This document shows positions 17,120 to 26,136 of a DNA stretch of 64,000 nt, piece by piece. Origin of the DNA: Pseudomonas sp. GD04019 (GTDB lineage: Bacteria; Pseudomonadota; Gammaproteobacteria; Pseudomonadales; Pseudomonadaceae). The notes under the pieces are model-generated. The model was not told the origin of the DNA and ran no database searches. It saw only the letters and a list, made by a program, of their open reading frames with translations. The DNA is taken from contig NZ_JAOEEA010000001.1 of the NCBI RefSeq assembly GCF_029837695.1, positions 372,001 through 436,000 of the forward strand, read 5' to 3'. A program made the position numbers and the translations under genes. The number at the start of each line of letters is the position of its first letter. Position 1 is the stretch's first letter.

Positions 17120-17340
17120 GTTCGAAGGACGGAAACCAGCAAGGTCCGCGTGCAATGCGGCCCCCCCTTCGACCAACAGGCGCAATGGCCGGTCGGTCGC
17201 CAGTAGCAATTGATGGGCGTAGTGCGCATGGGGTCGCGCGTTGTCGCTGGCACTCGCCAGCAGGCAGTAATCGGCACCGAGCCAGAGCGCGCCGTGCCAG
17301 TGCTCTGCCTTCTTGGCAGCTCGTCGAATGGAGCGGCAGC
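17120..17340 (-). pseudogene. N-terminal fragment of an AraC-family regulator gene
   Basis: On the minus strand codons from 17302 to 17120 read HWHGALWLGADYCLLASASD and then NARPHAHYAHQLLLATDRPL. The ARPHAHYAHQ segment is typical of the N-terminal domain of one group of AraC regulators. Upstream residues (AAAPFDELPRRQ) continue in another frame, implying a frameshift. The ligand domain breaks off near 17120 and no DNA-binding domain remains anywhere nearby. Confidence 0.55.
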
Positions 17341-17683
17341 AATTTCCAAGCCCGCGTCCCGCGCGGGTCCGGCCACGTGCCGAGATTGACCGACCGGCCA
17401 ACTCGGGAGTAGTGTCGGCGCATCCCTCAACGGATGCCCTCCATGAATCACCTCGCGCTCACTCGCTCCAGCCTCGCCGCCCTGCACGGCGAGCATCCGT
17501 GTGCGCCACCACCTGTCGCCCCTCCCCGCGCTCGCCGGGCCGGCACGCCACCGCCGCCACCCGCCCGCGCCTGATCGCCTGCGGCTCGTCGCCGACGGTC
17601 GATCACTAAAAACCCTTTTCCGGTTTACCGCCCCGCACGCGCTTCTGCGCGCCCGGCCGGCGGCTTTCGACAGGTGATTATTC

Positions 17684-18577
17684 ATGCGTTTCGACAAGAC
17701 CTTCTGGGGCGTCTGCGCCTCCACCACGCTGTTCGTCCTGCTCTGGAGCAGTGGCGCGATCTTCGCCCGCCTGGGCCTGGATCATGCCTCGGCCTTCGCC
17801 TTCCTGGCCCTGCGCTTCCTCCTCGCCTTCGGCGTCCTGCTGCTGGTCGGCGCCCTCGCCCACACCTGGTTGCCAAAGCGCGGCCTGCGCCTGCACACGG
17901 CCGGCACCGGCCTGCTGATGATAGGCAGCTATCCCATCTGCTACCTGCTGGCCCTGGATCACGGCATCACCCCCGGGGTGCTGGCCACCGTGCTCGGCGT
18001 CCAGCCGATCCTCACCCTGATGCTGCTGGAGCGGCGCTTCGCCGCCCTGCGCCTGGCCGGGCTGATGCTGGCGCTGTGCGGCCTGGTGCTGGTGGTGTGG
18101 CAGAGCATCGGCCTGGCGCGCTTTTCCCTGGCCGGCATGGCCTACGCCCTGGGCGCGCTGCTGTTCGTGACCCTCGGCGCCATCGCCCAGAAGGGCCTGG
18201 ACCAATCGCCGCTGCAGGCGCTGCCGCTGCAGTATGGGGTGAGCCTGCTGCTGTGCGGTCTGTTCCTGCCGTTCCAGCATCTCGAGGTGGAATGGTCGCT
18301 GGACTTCCTGCTGCCGCTGTTGTGGCTGGGCGTCGGCATCTCGGTGGTGGCGCAGCTGCTGCTGTACCGGCTGATCCGCGCCGGCAACCTGGTCAATGTC
18401 ACCAGCCTGTTCTACCTGGTGCCGGGGGTGACGGCGGCGATGGACTACCTGTTCCTCGGCAACGCCATGAGCGGCCTGAGCCTGGCAGGCATGGCCGCCA
18501 TCCTGCTCGGCCTGATGCTGGTGTTCCGCCAGCCACGGGCGAGCGGCGCGGCGCCCCGGCTGGCCGAGGCCGACTAG
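17684..18577 (+). CDS. EamA/DMT family inner-membrane transporter
   Basis: A 297-residue ten-helix permease with two EamA repeats. It begins MRFDKTFWGVCASTTLFVLL with WSSGAIFARLGLDHASAFAF following, and its second repeat includes GALLFVTLGAIAQKGL. Such proteins export amino acids, nucleobases or metabolites; the substrate cannot be told. The ATG is preceded by CGACAGGTGATTATTC, with AGG as a modest ribosome site. The long GC-rich leader (about 280 bases) upstream could have a regulatory role. It is convergent with the dehydrogenase at 18590. Confidence 0.88.
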   Translation: MRFDKTFWGVCASTTLFVLLWSSGAIFARLGLDHASAFAFLALRFLLAFGVLLLVGALAHTWLPKRGLRLHTAGTGLLMIGSYPICYLLALDHGITPGVLATVLGVQPILTLMLLERRFAALRLAGLMLALCGLVLVVWQSIGLARFSLAGMAYALGALLFVTLGAIAQKGLDQSPLQALPLQYGVSLLLCGLFLPFQHLEVEWSLDFLLPLLWLGVGISVVAQLLLYRLIRAGNLVNVTSLFYLVPGVTAAMDYLFLGNAMSGLSLAGMAAILLGLMLVFRQPRASGAAPRLAEAD

Positions 18578-18589
18578 ACGCGCAGCGGC

Positions 18590-19609
18590 TCAGCCGTACA
18601 GCAGGCGCTCGGCCAGAATATCGGCGACCCGCGCCGGCGAGCGCTTGTCGGCCTGGGCGTGGGCGTAGATCTCGGTCAGACGCCGGCCGATCTTCGCCAG
18701 GTGGGCGGTGATCGCCGGCAGCTCCTCGCCGCGATGCTTGAGCGCCACGTAGATCAGCCCGCCGGAGTTGATCACGTAGTCCGGTGCGTAGAGGATGCCG
18801 CGCGCCTCCAGCTCGTCGGCGACCGCGGCGTGGGCCAGCTGGTTGTTGGCCGCGCCGGCCACCGCCGCGCAATGCAGCTCGCTCACCGTCTGGCTGTTGA
18901 GCACGCCGCCCAGGCCGCAAGGCGAGAGGATGTCGCAGGGCGTGGAGAACAACTCCTCGCTGCTTACCGGACGAGCGCCGAGCTGCTCCACCGCCAGCTG
19001 CACACGACCGGGATCGAGGTCGCTGACGAACAACTCCACACCATCCGCGGCAAGCTGCTCGGCCAGGGCGTAGCCGACATTGCCGAGCCCCTGCACGGCC
19101 ACACGCAGGCCCTGCAGATCGTCGCTGCCGAGGCGCGCCAGGGCGGTGGCGCGGATGCCGGCGTACACGCCCATGGCGGTGTGCGGCGAGGGATCGCCGG
19201 CGGAGGTGGTGCTGGTGACATGGCGGGTCTGCTGAGCGATGCAGTCCATGTCGGCGCTGGAGGTGCCGCTGTCCACGGCGGTGATGTAGCGGCCATTCAA
19301 CGACTCGATCATGCGGCCAAAGGCCTCGAACAGCGCGCCGCGGCTGTCCACATGCGGCGGGCGGATGATCACCGCCTTGCCGCCGCCCTGCTCCAGGCCG
19401 GCCAGCGCGGCCTTGTAGCTCATGCCCTGAGCCAGGCGCGTGGCGTCGCGAATGGCGCTGTCGTCGTCGGGGTAGGCCAGGTAGCGGCAGCCACCCAGGG
19501 CGGCGCCGAACCGGGTGTTGTGGATGGCGATGATGGCCTTGAGGCCGGTGGCAGGATCATGGGCGAGATGCAGCGCTTCGAGCCTGGCGCTTTCCATCAT
19601 GGTGAACAT
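18590..19609 (-). CDS. Leucine/valine/phenylalanine dehydrogenase family enzyme
   Basis: A 339-residue NAD-dependent amino-acid dehydrogenase (Glu/Leu/Phe/Val family) that interconverts branched or aromatic amino acids and their 2-oxo acids. The substrate-binding region has LGGCRYLAY and GMSYKAALAGLEQGGGKAVI, where the two Lys residues are the conserved substrate and catalytic lysines. DSGTSSADMDCIA follows, and the Rossmann motif is GLGNVGYAL. The length suits the leucine/phenylalanine type (about 340-370). It is monocistronic; which amino acid it prefers is not visible. Confidence 0.88.
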   Translation of the reverse strand: MFTMMESARLEALHLAHDPATGLKAIIAIHNTRFGAALGGCRYLAYPDDDSAIRDATRLAQGMSYKAALAGLEQGGGKAVIIRPPHVDSRGALFEAFGRMIESLNGRYITAVDSGTSSADMDCIAQQTRHVTSTTSAGDPSPHTAMGVYAGIRATALARLGSDDLQGLRVAVQGLGNVGYALAEQLAADGVELFVSDLDPGRVQLAVEQLGARPVSSEELFSTPCDILSPCGLGGVLNSQTVSELHCAAVAGAANNQLAHAAVADELEARGILYAPDYVINSGGLIYVALKHRGEELPAITAHLAKIGRRLTEIYAHAQADKRSPARVADILAERLLYG

Positions 19610-19695
19610 GGCGGACTTCCTTCGCTGGCTTTACAGGCCAGTATAGGTCGGCCGCCGTGACCGGGCCGGGCAGGCGGGAATAAGACCGGCTGGCC

Positions 19696-20685
19696 TTATC
19701 GCCCCTGCACCTTCCACCAGTTACAGAACTCCTCCAGCGCCGTCCAGATCGGCACTTGCGGCTCGTACTCCAGGTACTGGCGGGCGCGGCTGATATCGAG
19801 GGAAAAGTCGCGCCCCATCACCGCCACGCCGAGGCGGAACAGCGCCGGCTCCGGGCGGCCCGGCAGCAGCTTGCAGATGTTTTCGTTGAGCGTCGCGGCC
19901 GCGTAGGCCAAGCCGAACGGCATGTGCTTGGTCACCGGCGGCAGGTCGAACCGGCGCAGCACGAAATTGACCACGTCCCACAGCGGCACCGGCGCGCCAT
20001 TGCTGATGTTGTACACCTTGCCCAGCGCCGGGCCGGCGGCCAGCAGGCTGCTGAACAGGGCGTCGTTGAGGTTCTGCATGCTGGTGAAATCGACCTTGTT
20101 CAGGCCGTTGCCGATCACCATCAGGCGGCCCTTCCTATGCATCTCGATCAGCCGCGGAAAGATGCTGGTGTCACCGGCGCCGGTGACGAAGCGCGGACGC
20201 AGGGCGATCACTTCCAGGCCGAACTCCTGAGCCTCGAACACCTTCTGCTCGGCCAAATACTTGGTAGCGCCGTAGTGGTCGACGAACTTCCGAGGCACCT
20301 GCTCTTCGCGCAGCCCGACATGGGCCTTGCCGTCGAAGTACACCGACGGCGAGGACAGATGCACCAGGCGGCGTACCTTCTGCCCCAGGCAGCCCTCGAT
20401 GACGTTCTGGGTCAGCACCACGTTGCCCTGGTGGAAGTGCTCGCGCGTGCCCCAGGTGCCGACCGAGCCGGCGCAGTGCACCACCATCTCCACGTCGCGA
20501 CACAGCTTGTGCGCCAGGTCCGGGTCGGACAGGTCGCCCTGGACGAATTCGGCGCCACGCTTGGTCAGGTGCGCCACCGCCTCCGGGCGGCGCCCGTTGA
20601 CCCGCACGGCGAGGCCCTGTTCCAGGGCAAAACGGGCGAAACGCCCACCAATGAAGCCGCTCGCACCCGTTACCAGAATCTTCAT
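19696..20685 (-). CDS. NAD-dependent epimerase/dehydratase (extended SDR)
   Basis: A 329-residue extended SDR. It begins MKILVTGASGFIGGRFARFA (nucleotide-binding GxxGxxG), has a catalytic Ser in HLSSPSVYF and the Tyr-X3-Lys motif in YGATKYLAEQ. Its C-terminal half resembles 3-beta-hydroxysteroid dehydrogenase/OleD-type proteins, which act on sterol or long-chain lipid ketones; the substrate is unknown. ATG 20685 is chosen because GGGGGCGG precedes it and the Rossmann fold begins there. It stands alone, convergent to nothing and divergent from the chemoreceptor. Confidence 0.87.
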   Translation of the reverse strand: MKILVTGASGFIGGRFARFALEQGLAVRVNGRRPEAVAHLTKRGAEFVQGDLSDPDLAHKLCRDVEMVVHCAGSVGTWGTREHFHQGNVVLTQNVIEGCLGQKVRRLVHLSSPSVYFDGKAHVGLREEQVPRKFVDHYGATKYLAEQKVFEAQEFGLEVIALRPRFVTGAGDTSIFPRLIEMHRKGRLMVIGNGLNKVDFTSMQNLNDALFSSLLAAGPALGKVYNISNGAPVPLWDVVNFVLRRFDLPPVTKHMPFGLAYAAATLNENICKLLPGRPEPALFRLGVAVMGRDFSLDISRARQYLEYEPQVPIWTALEEFCNWWKVQGR

Positions 20686-20885
20686 CTGCACCGCCCCCGA
20701 TCTTGTTATGCCACCGACTCTAGCAGCCGCCACGCGCCCTGGCTGTTGCCCAGGCGGCCAGAACAGCGGCCTTGCAGGCCCATCGCTCAACTTTTTTGAC
20801 ACTCGTTAAGTAATTTGCACGCTTATTGCAAAATATTTGACGATTTCAACCCTCTGTCACCCATTTACTCGCGGAGTCATCCGAC

Positions 20886-22844
20886 ATGCCGTTGCGCCTT
20901 AAACTTGCCATCAGCTTCCTGCTGATCGGTCTAATCCCCGTGTTGGCGATGGCCTTCACGGTCTACCAACAGGCCAGCCAGGCCCTGCGCGAACAGGCAT
21001 TGAACGGCCTGGAGGCCGTAGCGAATATCAAACAGCAGCAGCTGCAGGATAGCTGGCAGGCACGCCACAACCAGCTCGTTGCACTGGCCAGCAACCTCGG
21101 CACCAGCTACGCCGGGCTGGATGAAACCGCCCTGCTCAGCACCGCCAACTATGACCGGCCGATCTTCCAGAACTTCGTCGAGACCTTCGGCTACCGCGAG
21201 CTCAAGCTGGTGTCGCGCGACGGCCATGTGCTGTTCAGTCTGCAGCGCGGCGCCGACTACCAGCAGCAGCTCGGCGAACCCGCCTGGCGCGATACCCCGC
21301 TCGGCCGTCTGGTGCGCACCGCGCTGAACAGCGGCCAGGCCGCGATCGGCGACCTGGCGGTGAGCACGCCCGGCGGCGAGCCCAGCCAGTTTCTCGCCGC
21401 GCCCATAATCGAAGAAGGCGAGCTGCAACTGCTGCTGGTGCTGGAGTTGCCGCTGGCCGAACTGAACCGGGTGATGCAGGCCCGCCAGGGCCTGGGCGAG
21501 ACCGGCGAGACCTACCTGGTAGGCCCCGACGGCCGTCTGCGTTCCGACTCGGTGCGCTTCGCCGAACACCAGGTGGCGCGCGATGGCCAGCCGGGCGAGC
21601 GACTGCCCGGCGCCGCCATCGGTAAAGCCCTGGCTGGCGAGCAGGGTCGTCTGGCCGAACCCGGGTTGAATGGCCAGCCGGTGCTCAAGGCATTCGTCCC
21701 GCTGCAGCTGGATGGCCGGCGCTGGGCGCTGGTCGCCGAGATGGATCAGGAGCAGGCCTTCGCCGCCGTGCGCACGCTGATGTGGCAAGTGGTGGTGCTG
21801 GTGCTGCTGACCATCGCCGGCGTGGCCCTGGCCACCTGGCTGGTCAGCCGCAGCGTGATGCGCCCGCTGGGCGGCGAGCCGCGCAGCATGGCCGAGCTGG
21901 CCCGGCGCCTGGCCGCCGGCGAGTTGCGCCTGAGCGCCGAGGGCACCGAACACAGCGGCCTGATGCAGGCCCTGCACGAAATGGCGCGCGCCTGGCGCCA
22001 GGTGGTCGAACGCCTGCGTCAAGCCAGCCAGGCGGTGGGCGATGCCAGTGGCGATATCCTGGGCGCCGCCGGCCGTACCAGCACCAGCCTGGACCAGCAG
22101 CAGGAAGCCCTGGAGCTGGTGGTCAGCGCCGTCGACCAGATGGCCGCCACCGTGCAGGAGATCGCCAGCAACGCCAGCCAGAGCGCCGACGGCAGCGCCG
22201 CCGCGCGCGATGCCTTCGTCACCGTGCAGGCCAGCCTGCAGCGCATGATCGGCCAGCAGGACCAACTGCTCGCCGGCCTGCGTGGCGCCGATCAGGTGGT
22301 GCAGACCCTGGCCAGCGACAGCCAGCAGATCGGCTCGGTGCTGGGGGTGATCCGCGCCATCGCCGAGCAGACCAACCTGCTCGCGCTCAACGCTGCCATC
22401 GAGGCAGCACGAGCCGGCGAACAGGGCCGCGGCTTCGCCGTGGTCGCCGACGAGGTACGCAACCTGGCCCTGCGCACCCGCAGCGCCACCGAGGAGATCG
22501 TCACCATAGTCGCCGCCCTCGGCGAGTCGTCCGGCGAGGCCCAGGCGCGCATGCAGGGCTCCAGCGAACAGGCCCGCGCCCTGGAGGTGGAAACCCAGGC
22601 CGTACTCGGCTCCCTCGGCCACCTGGACGACTCGCTGCAGGGCGTGCACGCCCTGGCCTTCCAGATTGCCGCCGCGGCCGAGCAACAGGCGGCCACCACC
22701 CAGGAGGTCAACCAGCACATGCACCGCCTCAACGACATGACCGGCGAAAACCGCCGCACCGCCGCCCACACCCGCGACTGCGGCGAACACCTGCGCAAGG
22801 TCGCCGGCAGCCAGGAACAGTTGGTGGCGCAGTTCCAGCTGTGA
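20886..22844 (+). CDS. Methyl-accepting chemotaxis protein
   Basis: A 652-residue chemoreceptor of the inner membrane. Membrane segments are at about 8-28 and 298-320, with a periplasmic ligand domain of about 270 residues between (dCache-like by length and the FSLQRGADY / [10 protein letters not shown] segments). A HAMP-like linker follows ([20 protein letters not shown]), then the signalling domain. Its conserved hairpin tip is at about 488-528: [20 protein letters not shown], then [20 protein letters not shown]. It would report to the CheA/CheW array. No CheR-tethering pentapeptide is seen at the C-terminus. The ligand is unknown. Confidence 0.93.
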   Translation: MPLRLKLAISFLLIGLIPVLAMAFTVYQQASQALREQALNGLEAVANIKQQQLQDSWQARHNQLVALASNLGTSYAGLDETALLSTANYDRPIFQNFVETFGYRELKLVSRDGHVLFSLQRGADYQQQLGEPAWRDTPLGRLVRTALNSGQAAIGDLAVSTPGGEPSQFLAAPIIEEGELQLLLVLELPLAELNRVMQARQGLGETGETYLVGPDGRLRSDSVRFAEHQVARDGQPGERLPGAAIGKALAGEQGRLAEPGLNGQPVLKAFVPLQLDGRRWALVAEMDQEQAFAAVRTLMWQVVVLVLLTIAGVALATWLVSRSVMRPLGGEPRSMAELARRLAAGELRLSAEGTEHSGLMQALHEMARAWRQVVERLRQASQAVGDASGDILGAAGRTSTSLDQQQEALELVVSAVDQMAATVQEIASNASQSADGSAAARDAFVTVQASLQRMIGQQDQLLAGLRGADQVVQTLASDSQQIGSVLGVIRAIAEQTNLLALNAAIEAARAGEQGRGFAVVADEVRNLALRTRSATEEIVTIVAALGESSGEAQARMQGSSEQARALEVETQAVLGSLGHLDDSLQGVHALAFQIAAAAEQQAATTQEVNQHMHRLNDMTGENRRTAAHTRDCGEHLRKVAGSQEQLVAQFQL

Positions 22845-22861
22845 GGCACAGGCCTGCGTAA

Positions 22862-22878
22862 TCCGAATGCAATTCGGA
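22862..22878 (+). terminator. Short hairpin after the chemoreceptor gene
   Basis: TCCGAA (22862-22867) and TTCGGA (22873-22878) form a 6-bp stem with a TGCAA loop 18 bases after the stop. There is no U-run, so termination is uncertain. Confidence 0.35.
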
Positions 22879-22896
22879 CTCGGAGCTGCCCGCACT

Positions 22897-23013
22897 CCCG
22901 GATTGCATCCGGGCTACCGCGGGCTTAAAAGCGCACTTGTAGGGTGGGCTCAGGAGCGCAGCGAACAGCCCACCGGGCACCACGATGTACTGCCCACGGC
23001 GAGTACACCCTAC
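22897..23013. repeat. Composite of two intergenic repeats
   Basis: First CCCGGATTGCATCCGGG (22897-22913) with trailing GCTAC, then GTAGGGTGGGCTC (from 22939) closed by GTACACCCTAC (ending 23013). Related units occur together at 45462-45608. The element lies between the convergent chemoreceptor and argP genes and overlaps the argP 3' end by four bases. Confidence 0.65.
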
Positions 23014-23900
23014 GGATTGACCAACCACTCACCCACGCCATTCTCCAGATGGCGAGTCAGCTGATTCAGCAGCTCGCCGCCATTGCGCCAGTGATGCCAA
23101 TACAGCGGCACATCCAGCGGCCGTCCCGGCAGCAGCTCCACCAGCACTCCGGTCGCCAGCTCGCGCTGCACCTGCAGTTCGGGCACCAGGCCCCAGCCGA
23201 AGCCGGCGCTGGTCAGGCGCACGAAGCCCTCCGACGACGGGCACAGGTGGTGGGTAAAACCGCCGCCGATCCCCAGCCCCGCCAGGTAGCGGTGCTGCAG
23301 CAAATCGTCCGGGCCGAAGACGATGGCCGGCACCTGACCCAGGCGCTGCAGGTCCACGCCCTGGGGAAAATGCCGCGCGATGAAGGCCGGGCTGGCCAGC
23401 GCGCGGTAGCGCATGGCACCCAGTGCCAGGGCACGGGCACCGGCCACCGGGCGCTCGGCGGCGCACACACAACCGGCCACCTCGCCGGCACGCATGCGCT
23501 TGAGGCCGACGTCCTGATCCTCCACCACCAGGTCCAGCAGCAGGCGGTGCTCGGCGCAGAAGTCGCCCATCAGCGGCGCCCACCAGGTCGCCAGGCTGTC
23601 GGCGTTCAACGCGATACGCAGGCGCTCCGCGCTGCCGCCCTCGTCCAGTGCCGGCACCTGGCCCTGCAGATCGCGTTCGAGCAGGCGCACCTGCTGCACA
23701 TGGTTGAGCAGGCGCCGGCCGATCTCGGTGGGTGCCGGCGGCGCGGCGCGCAGCAGCACCGGCTGGCCGACCCGCGCCTCGAGCAGCTTGATCCGCTGCG
23801 ACACCGCCGACTGCGACAGGCCGAGCAACTGCGCGGCACGCTCGAAGCCACCCTGCTCCACCACGGCAGCGAGGGCCGCCAGCAGCTTGTAGTCGAACAT
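23010..23900 (-). CDS. argP: LysR-family regulator ArgP (IciA/LysG-like)
   Basis: A 296-residue LysR regulator of the ArgP group. The N-terminal helix-turn-helix is FERAAQLLGLSQSAVSQRIK, and the start MFDYKLLAALAAVVEQGGF is characteristic of ArgP/LysG. In E. coli and Corynebacterium these proteins sense arginine or lysine and activate the exporter argO/lysE. Here a LysE/ArgO exporter lies in the divergent unit (24399), in agreement. The 95-base divergent intergenic region is A/T-rich and likely holds its binding site. Confidence 0.9.
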   Translation of the reverse strand: MFDYKLLAALAAVVEQGGFERAAQLLGLSQSAVSQRIKLLEARVGQPVLLRAAPPAPTEIGRRLLNHVQQVRLLERDLQGQVPALDEGGSAERLRIALNADSLATWWAPLMGDFCAEHRLLLDLVVEDQDVGLKRMRAGEVAGCVCAAERPVAGARALALGAMRYRALASPAFIARHFPQGVDLQRLGQVPAIVFGPDDLLQHRYLAGLGIGGGFTHHLCPSSEGFVRLTSAGFGWGLVPELQVQRELATGVLVELLPGRPLDVPLYWHHWRNGGELLNQLTRHLENGVGEWLVNP

Positions 23901-23995
23901 CAGTTCTCCTAATGAGAGATCAGCATGATTTGTTTTTCTTATACAGCCGATCTGCCCAGACTGGCCAGCATCGCAACCCTCACAAGGACTCCGCC

Positions 23996-24397
23996 ATGAC
24001 CGGCGAAACCAAACTGAGCAAACTGCTCGCCACCCTGTCGCCGCGCCTCAACCCGGGCGAGTTCGTGTTCTGCTCGGTGGCCGGCCCGACCGTGCTGCAT
24101 GACGCCGTGGCCGTCGGCAGCTTCCGCGAAGCGGAAGGCACCACCCTGATCCTGCCGCGCGCCGAGGCGGATCGCCTCAACCTGGCCTACGACTACGTGG
24201 CCGCCTGGATCACCTTGGAAGTACATTCCTCGCTGGCGGCCGTCGGCCTCACCGCCGCCTTCGCCACCGCGCTGGCCAGGGGAGGCATCAGCTGCAACGT
24301 GATCGCCGGCTACCACCACGACCATCTGTTCGTCGCCCAGGCCGACGCCGAGCGCGCCCTGGCGACGCTGCAGCGCCTGGCGGCGGAGAGCCGCTGA
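23996..24397 (+). CDS. ACT-domain protein
   Basis: A 133-residue protein built from ACT-type (ACT_3/ACT_7) domains, which bind amino acids. It begins MTGETKLSKLLATLSPRLNP, followed by GEFVFCSVAG, and ends with CNVIAGYHHDHLFVAQADAE, the usual C-terminal ACT strand set. ATG 23996 is preferred because homologues start here and AAGGACTCCGCC provides the ribosome site. It lies one base upstream of the LysE-type exporter and divergent from argP, so it may sense or gate the exported amino acid, which is inference. Confidence 0.82.
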   Translation: MTGETKLSKLLATLSPRLNPGEFVFCSVAGPTVLHDAVAVGSFREAEGTTLILPRAEADRLNLAYDYVAAWITLEVHSSLAAVGLTAAFATALARGGISCNVIAGYHHDHLFVAQADAERALATLQRLAAESR

Positions 24398-24398
24398 A

Positions 24399-25007
24399 AT
24401 GTGGCAGAGCTACCTCAACGGCCTGCTGGTGGCGGCCGGGCTGATCGTCGCCATCGGCGCGCAGAATGCCTTCGTCCTGGCCCAGAGCCTGCGCCGCGAA
24501 CACCATCTGCCGGTGGCCGCGCTGTGCGTGCTGTGCGACGCCCTGCTGGTCACCGCCGGGGTATTCGGCCTGGCGGCCGTGCTGGCGAAGAGTCCGCTGC
24601 TGCTCGCCGTGGCGCGCTGGGGCGGCGCGGCCTTCCTGCTCTGGCTGGGCGTGCAGGCGCTGCGCCGCGCACTCAGCCCGCAGGCCCTACGGCAGCAGGA
24701 CAGCGGCCCGCGCTCGCGCCGCGCCGTGCTGCTGGCGGCCCTGGCGGTGACCCTGCTCAACCCGCACGTGTACCTGGACACCGTGCTGCTGATCGGCTCC
24801 CTCGGCGCCCAGCAACCGGTGCCCGGGGCCTACGCCCTGGGCGCGGCCAGTGCCTCGCTGATCTGGTTCTTCACCCTCGCTCTGGGTGCCGCCTGGCTCG
24901 CCCCCTGGCTGGCGCGCCCGGCCACCTGGCGCCTGCTCGACCTGGCGGTGGCCGCCATGATGTTTGCCGTGGCCTGGCAGCTGATCGCCAACGCGCCTGG
25001 CGCATGA
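24399..25007 (+). CDS. LysE/ArgO family basic amino-acid exporter
   Basis: A 202-residue inner-membrane exporter with six predicted helices. It begins MWQSYLNGLLVAAGLIVAIG and has the family motif GAQNAFVLAQSLRREH and the central TLLNPHVYLDTVLLIGSLGA. It exports arginine or lysine in characterised relatives. The ArgP-type regulator encoded in divergent orientation supports an arginine/lysine-responsive system. It directly follows the ACT protein gene, and an ATG of the next frame overlaps its stop. Confidence 0.9.
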   Translation: MWQSYLNGLLVAAGLIVAIGAQNAFVLAQSLRREHHLPVAALCVLCDALLVTAGVFGLAAVLAKSPLLLAVARWGGAAFLLWLGVQALRRALSPQALRQQDSGPRSRRAVLLAALAVTLLNPHVYLDTVLLIGSLGAQQPVPGAYALGAASASLIWFFTLALGAAWLAPWLARPATWRLLDLAVAAMMFAVAWQLIANAPGA

Positions 25008-25066
25008 CCGCAGTGGTGTCGCAGCGTTATGCTGCGGCGCTCAAACCCGGGCTCTGGAGAGCGCTC

Positions 25067-25906
25067 TTGGATACGACGGTGTTTGCCGTGGTGATGGCCG
25101 CTGCAGTGCTGCACGCGGGCTGGAACGCCCTGCTGAAGATCGGCCTCGACCGCTTCCTCACCGCCTCGCTGATCCAGATCGGCGCCGGCTGCATCGCCCT
25201 ACTGGCGCTGCCCTTCTTCAATACCCCGCTGACAGGCGCCTGGCCCTACATCGCCATCTCCGCCCTGCTGCACATTGGCTACAACATCTTCCTCTCACGG
25301 GCTTACCAGCATGGCGATCTGTCCCAGGCCTATCCGATCGCCCGGGGCAGCTCGCCACTGCTGGTCGCCCTGCTGGCGCTGCTGGCCGGGGATGCGCTGC
25401 ATGCGGGGCAATGGACGGGTCTGCTGGTGCTGGTCGGCGGCATCTGGCTGATGGCCTGGCGTGGTGGCCACGGCGCCGCGCCCAACGGCCCGCTGCTGCT
25501 CAATGCCCTGGCCACGGCGGCCTGCATCGCCGGCTACACCCTGGCCGACGCCCTTGGCGCGCGCAGCAACGGCGACGCCATCGGCTATGCGCTGTGGCTG
25601 TTCGCGGTCAACGGCGTGGTGGCGACCACCGTCATCACCCTGCGCCGTGGCCCGCGCATCTTCCTGCAACTGGGACCGCACTGGCGCGGCGGCCTGGCCG
25701 GCGGCGCCATGTCGATGCTGGCCTACGGCCTGGTGATCTGGGCCACCACCCAGGCGCCGGTGGCCATGGTCTCGGCCCTGCGCGAAACCAGCGTGCTGTT
25801 CGCCCTGCTGATCGGCTGGCTGTTCCTCAAGGAGTCGATGCCGGCACTGCGCCTGATCGCCTGCTGCGTGATCGCCGCCGGCGTGGCGCTGATGAAACTG
25901 GCCTGA
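25067..25906 (+). CDS. EamA/DMT family transporter
   Basis: A 279-residue ten-helix permease. The start is uncertain. The TTG at 25067 has GGAGA eight bases ahead and gives the N-terminus DTTVFAVVMAAAVLHAGWNA, as in relatives. An ATG at 25004 that overlaps the LysE stop would add 21 residues of poorer quality. The protein has IGYNIFLSRAYQHGDLSQAY and PIARGSSPLLVALLALL, typical of this subfamily. It is in line with the exporter gene, so it may also move amino acids or related metabolites. Confidence 0.87.
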   Translation: MDTTVFAVVMAAAVLHAGWNALLKIGLDRFLTASLIQIGAGCIALLALPFFNTPLTGAWPYIAISALLHIGYNIFLSRAYQHGDLSQAYPIARGSSPLLVALLALLAGDALHAGQWTGLLVLVGGIWLMAWRGGHGAAPNGPLLLNALATAACIAGYTLADALGARSNGDAIGYALWLFAVNGVVATTVITLRRGPRIFLQLGPHWRGGLAGGAMSMLAYGLVIWATTQAPVAMVSALRETSVLFALLIGWLFLKESMPALRLIACCVIAAGVALMKLA

Positions 25907-26136
25907 CTCGCCCTGCACTTCCCGCCCGGCCGCCGGTCCCAAACAAGGGCCGGCGAAGCCCCTGGCATCGGCTTTCCCACACAGTTGCTGCGTGGATAAG
26001 GCCAGGGTCGGGTGCTATGATCCCGGCCTCGCGGCACATTAAAGAGTACAAACTCGTCGCCGCCCGTATTCCGGCCGCCCCGTGAACGGCCTGCGCTAGT
26101 CGCACATATCCCGACCTGATGATGAGGAGATAGACC

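Larger units (their letters stand above)
16910..17683. other. 774-base region without an intact gene; decay scar and EamA leader
   Basis: The left half contains two gene stubs that face each other (listed separately). The right half, from about 17400, is the leader of the EamA gene at 17684. It includes a possible 43-codon proline-rich reading frame at 17443-17574 without a good ribosome site. I see no other gene here. Confidence 0.7.

Noticed and set aside
16922..17727. A full-length gene on the minus strand across 16.9-17.7 kb
   Set aside because: The best frames break after short homologous stretches and shift; only fragments of an AraC gene are supported.
20931..22895. A 654-codon minus-strand frame opposite the chemoreceptor
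   Set aside because: It is a shadow frame with Gly/Ala/His-rich composition; the plus strand carries clear MCP motifs.
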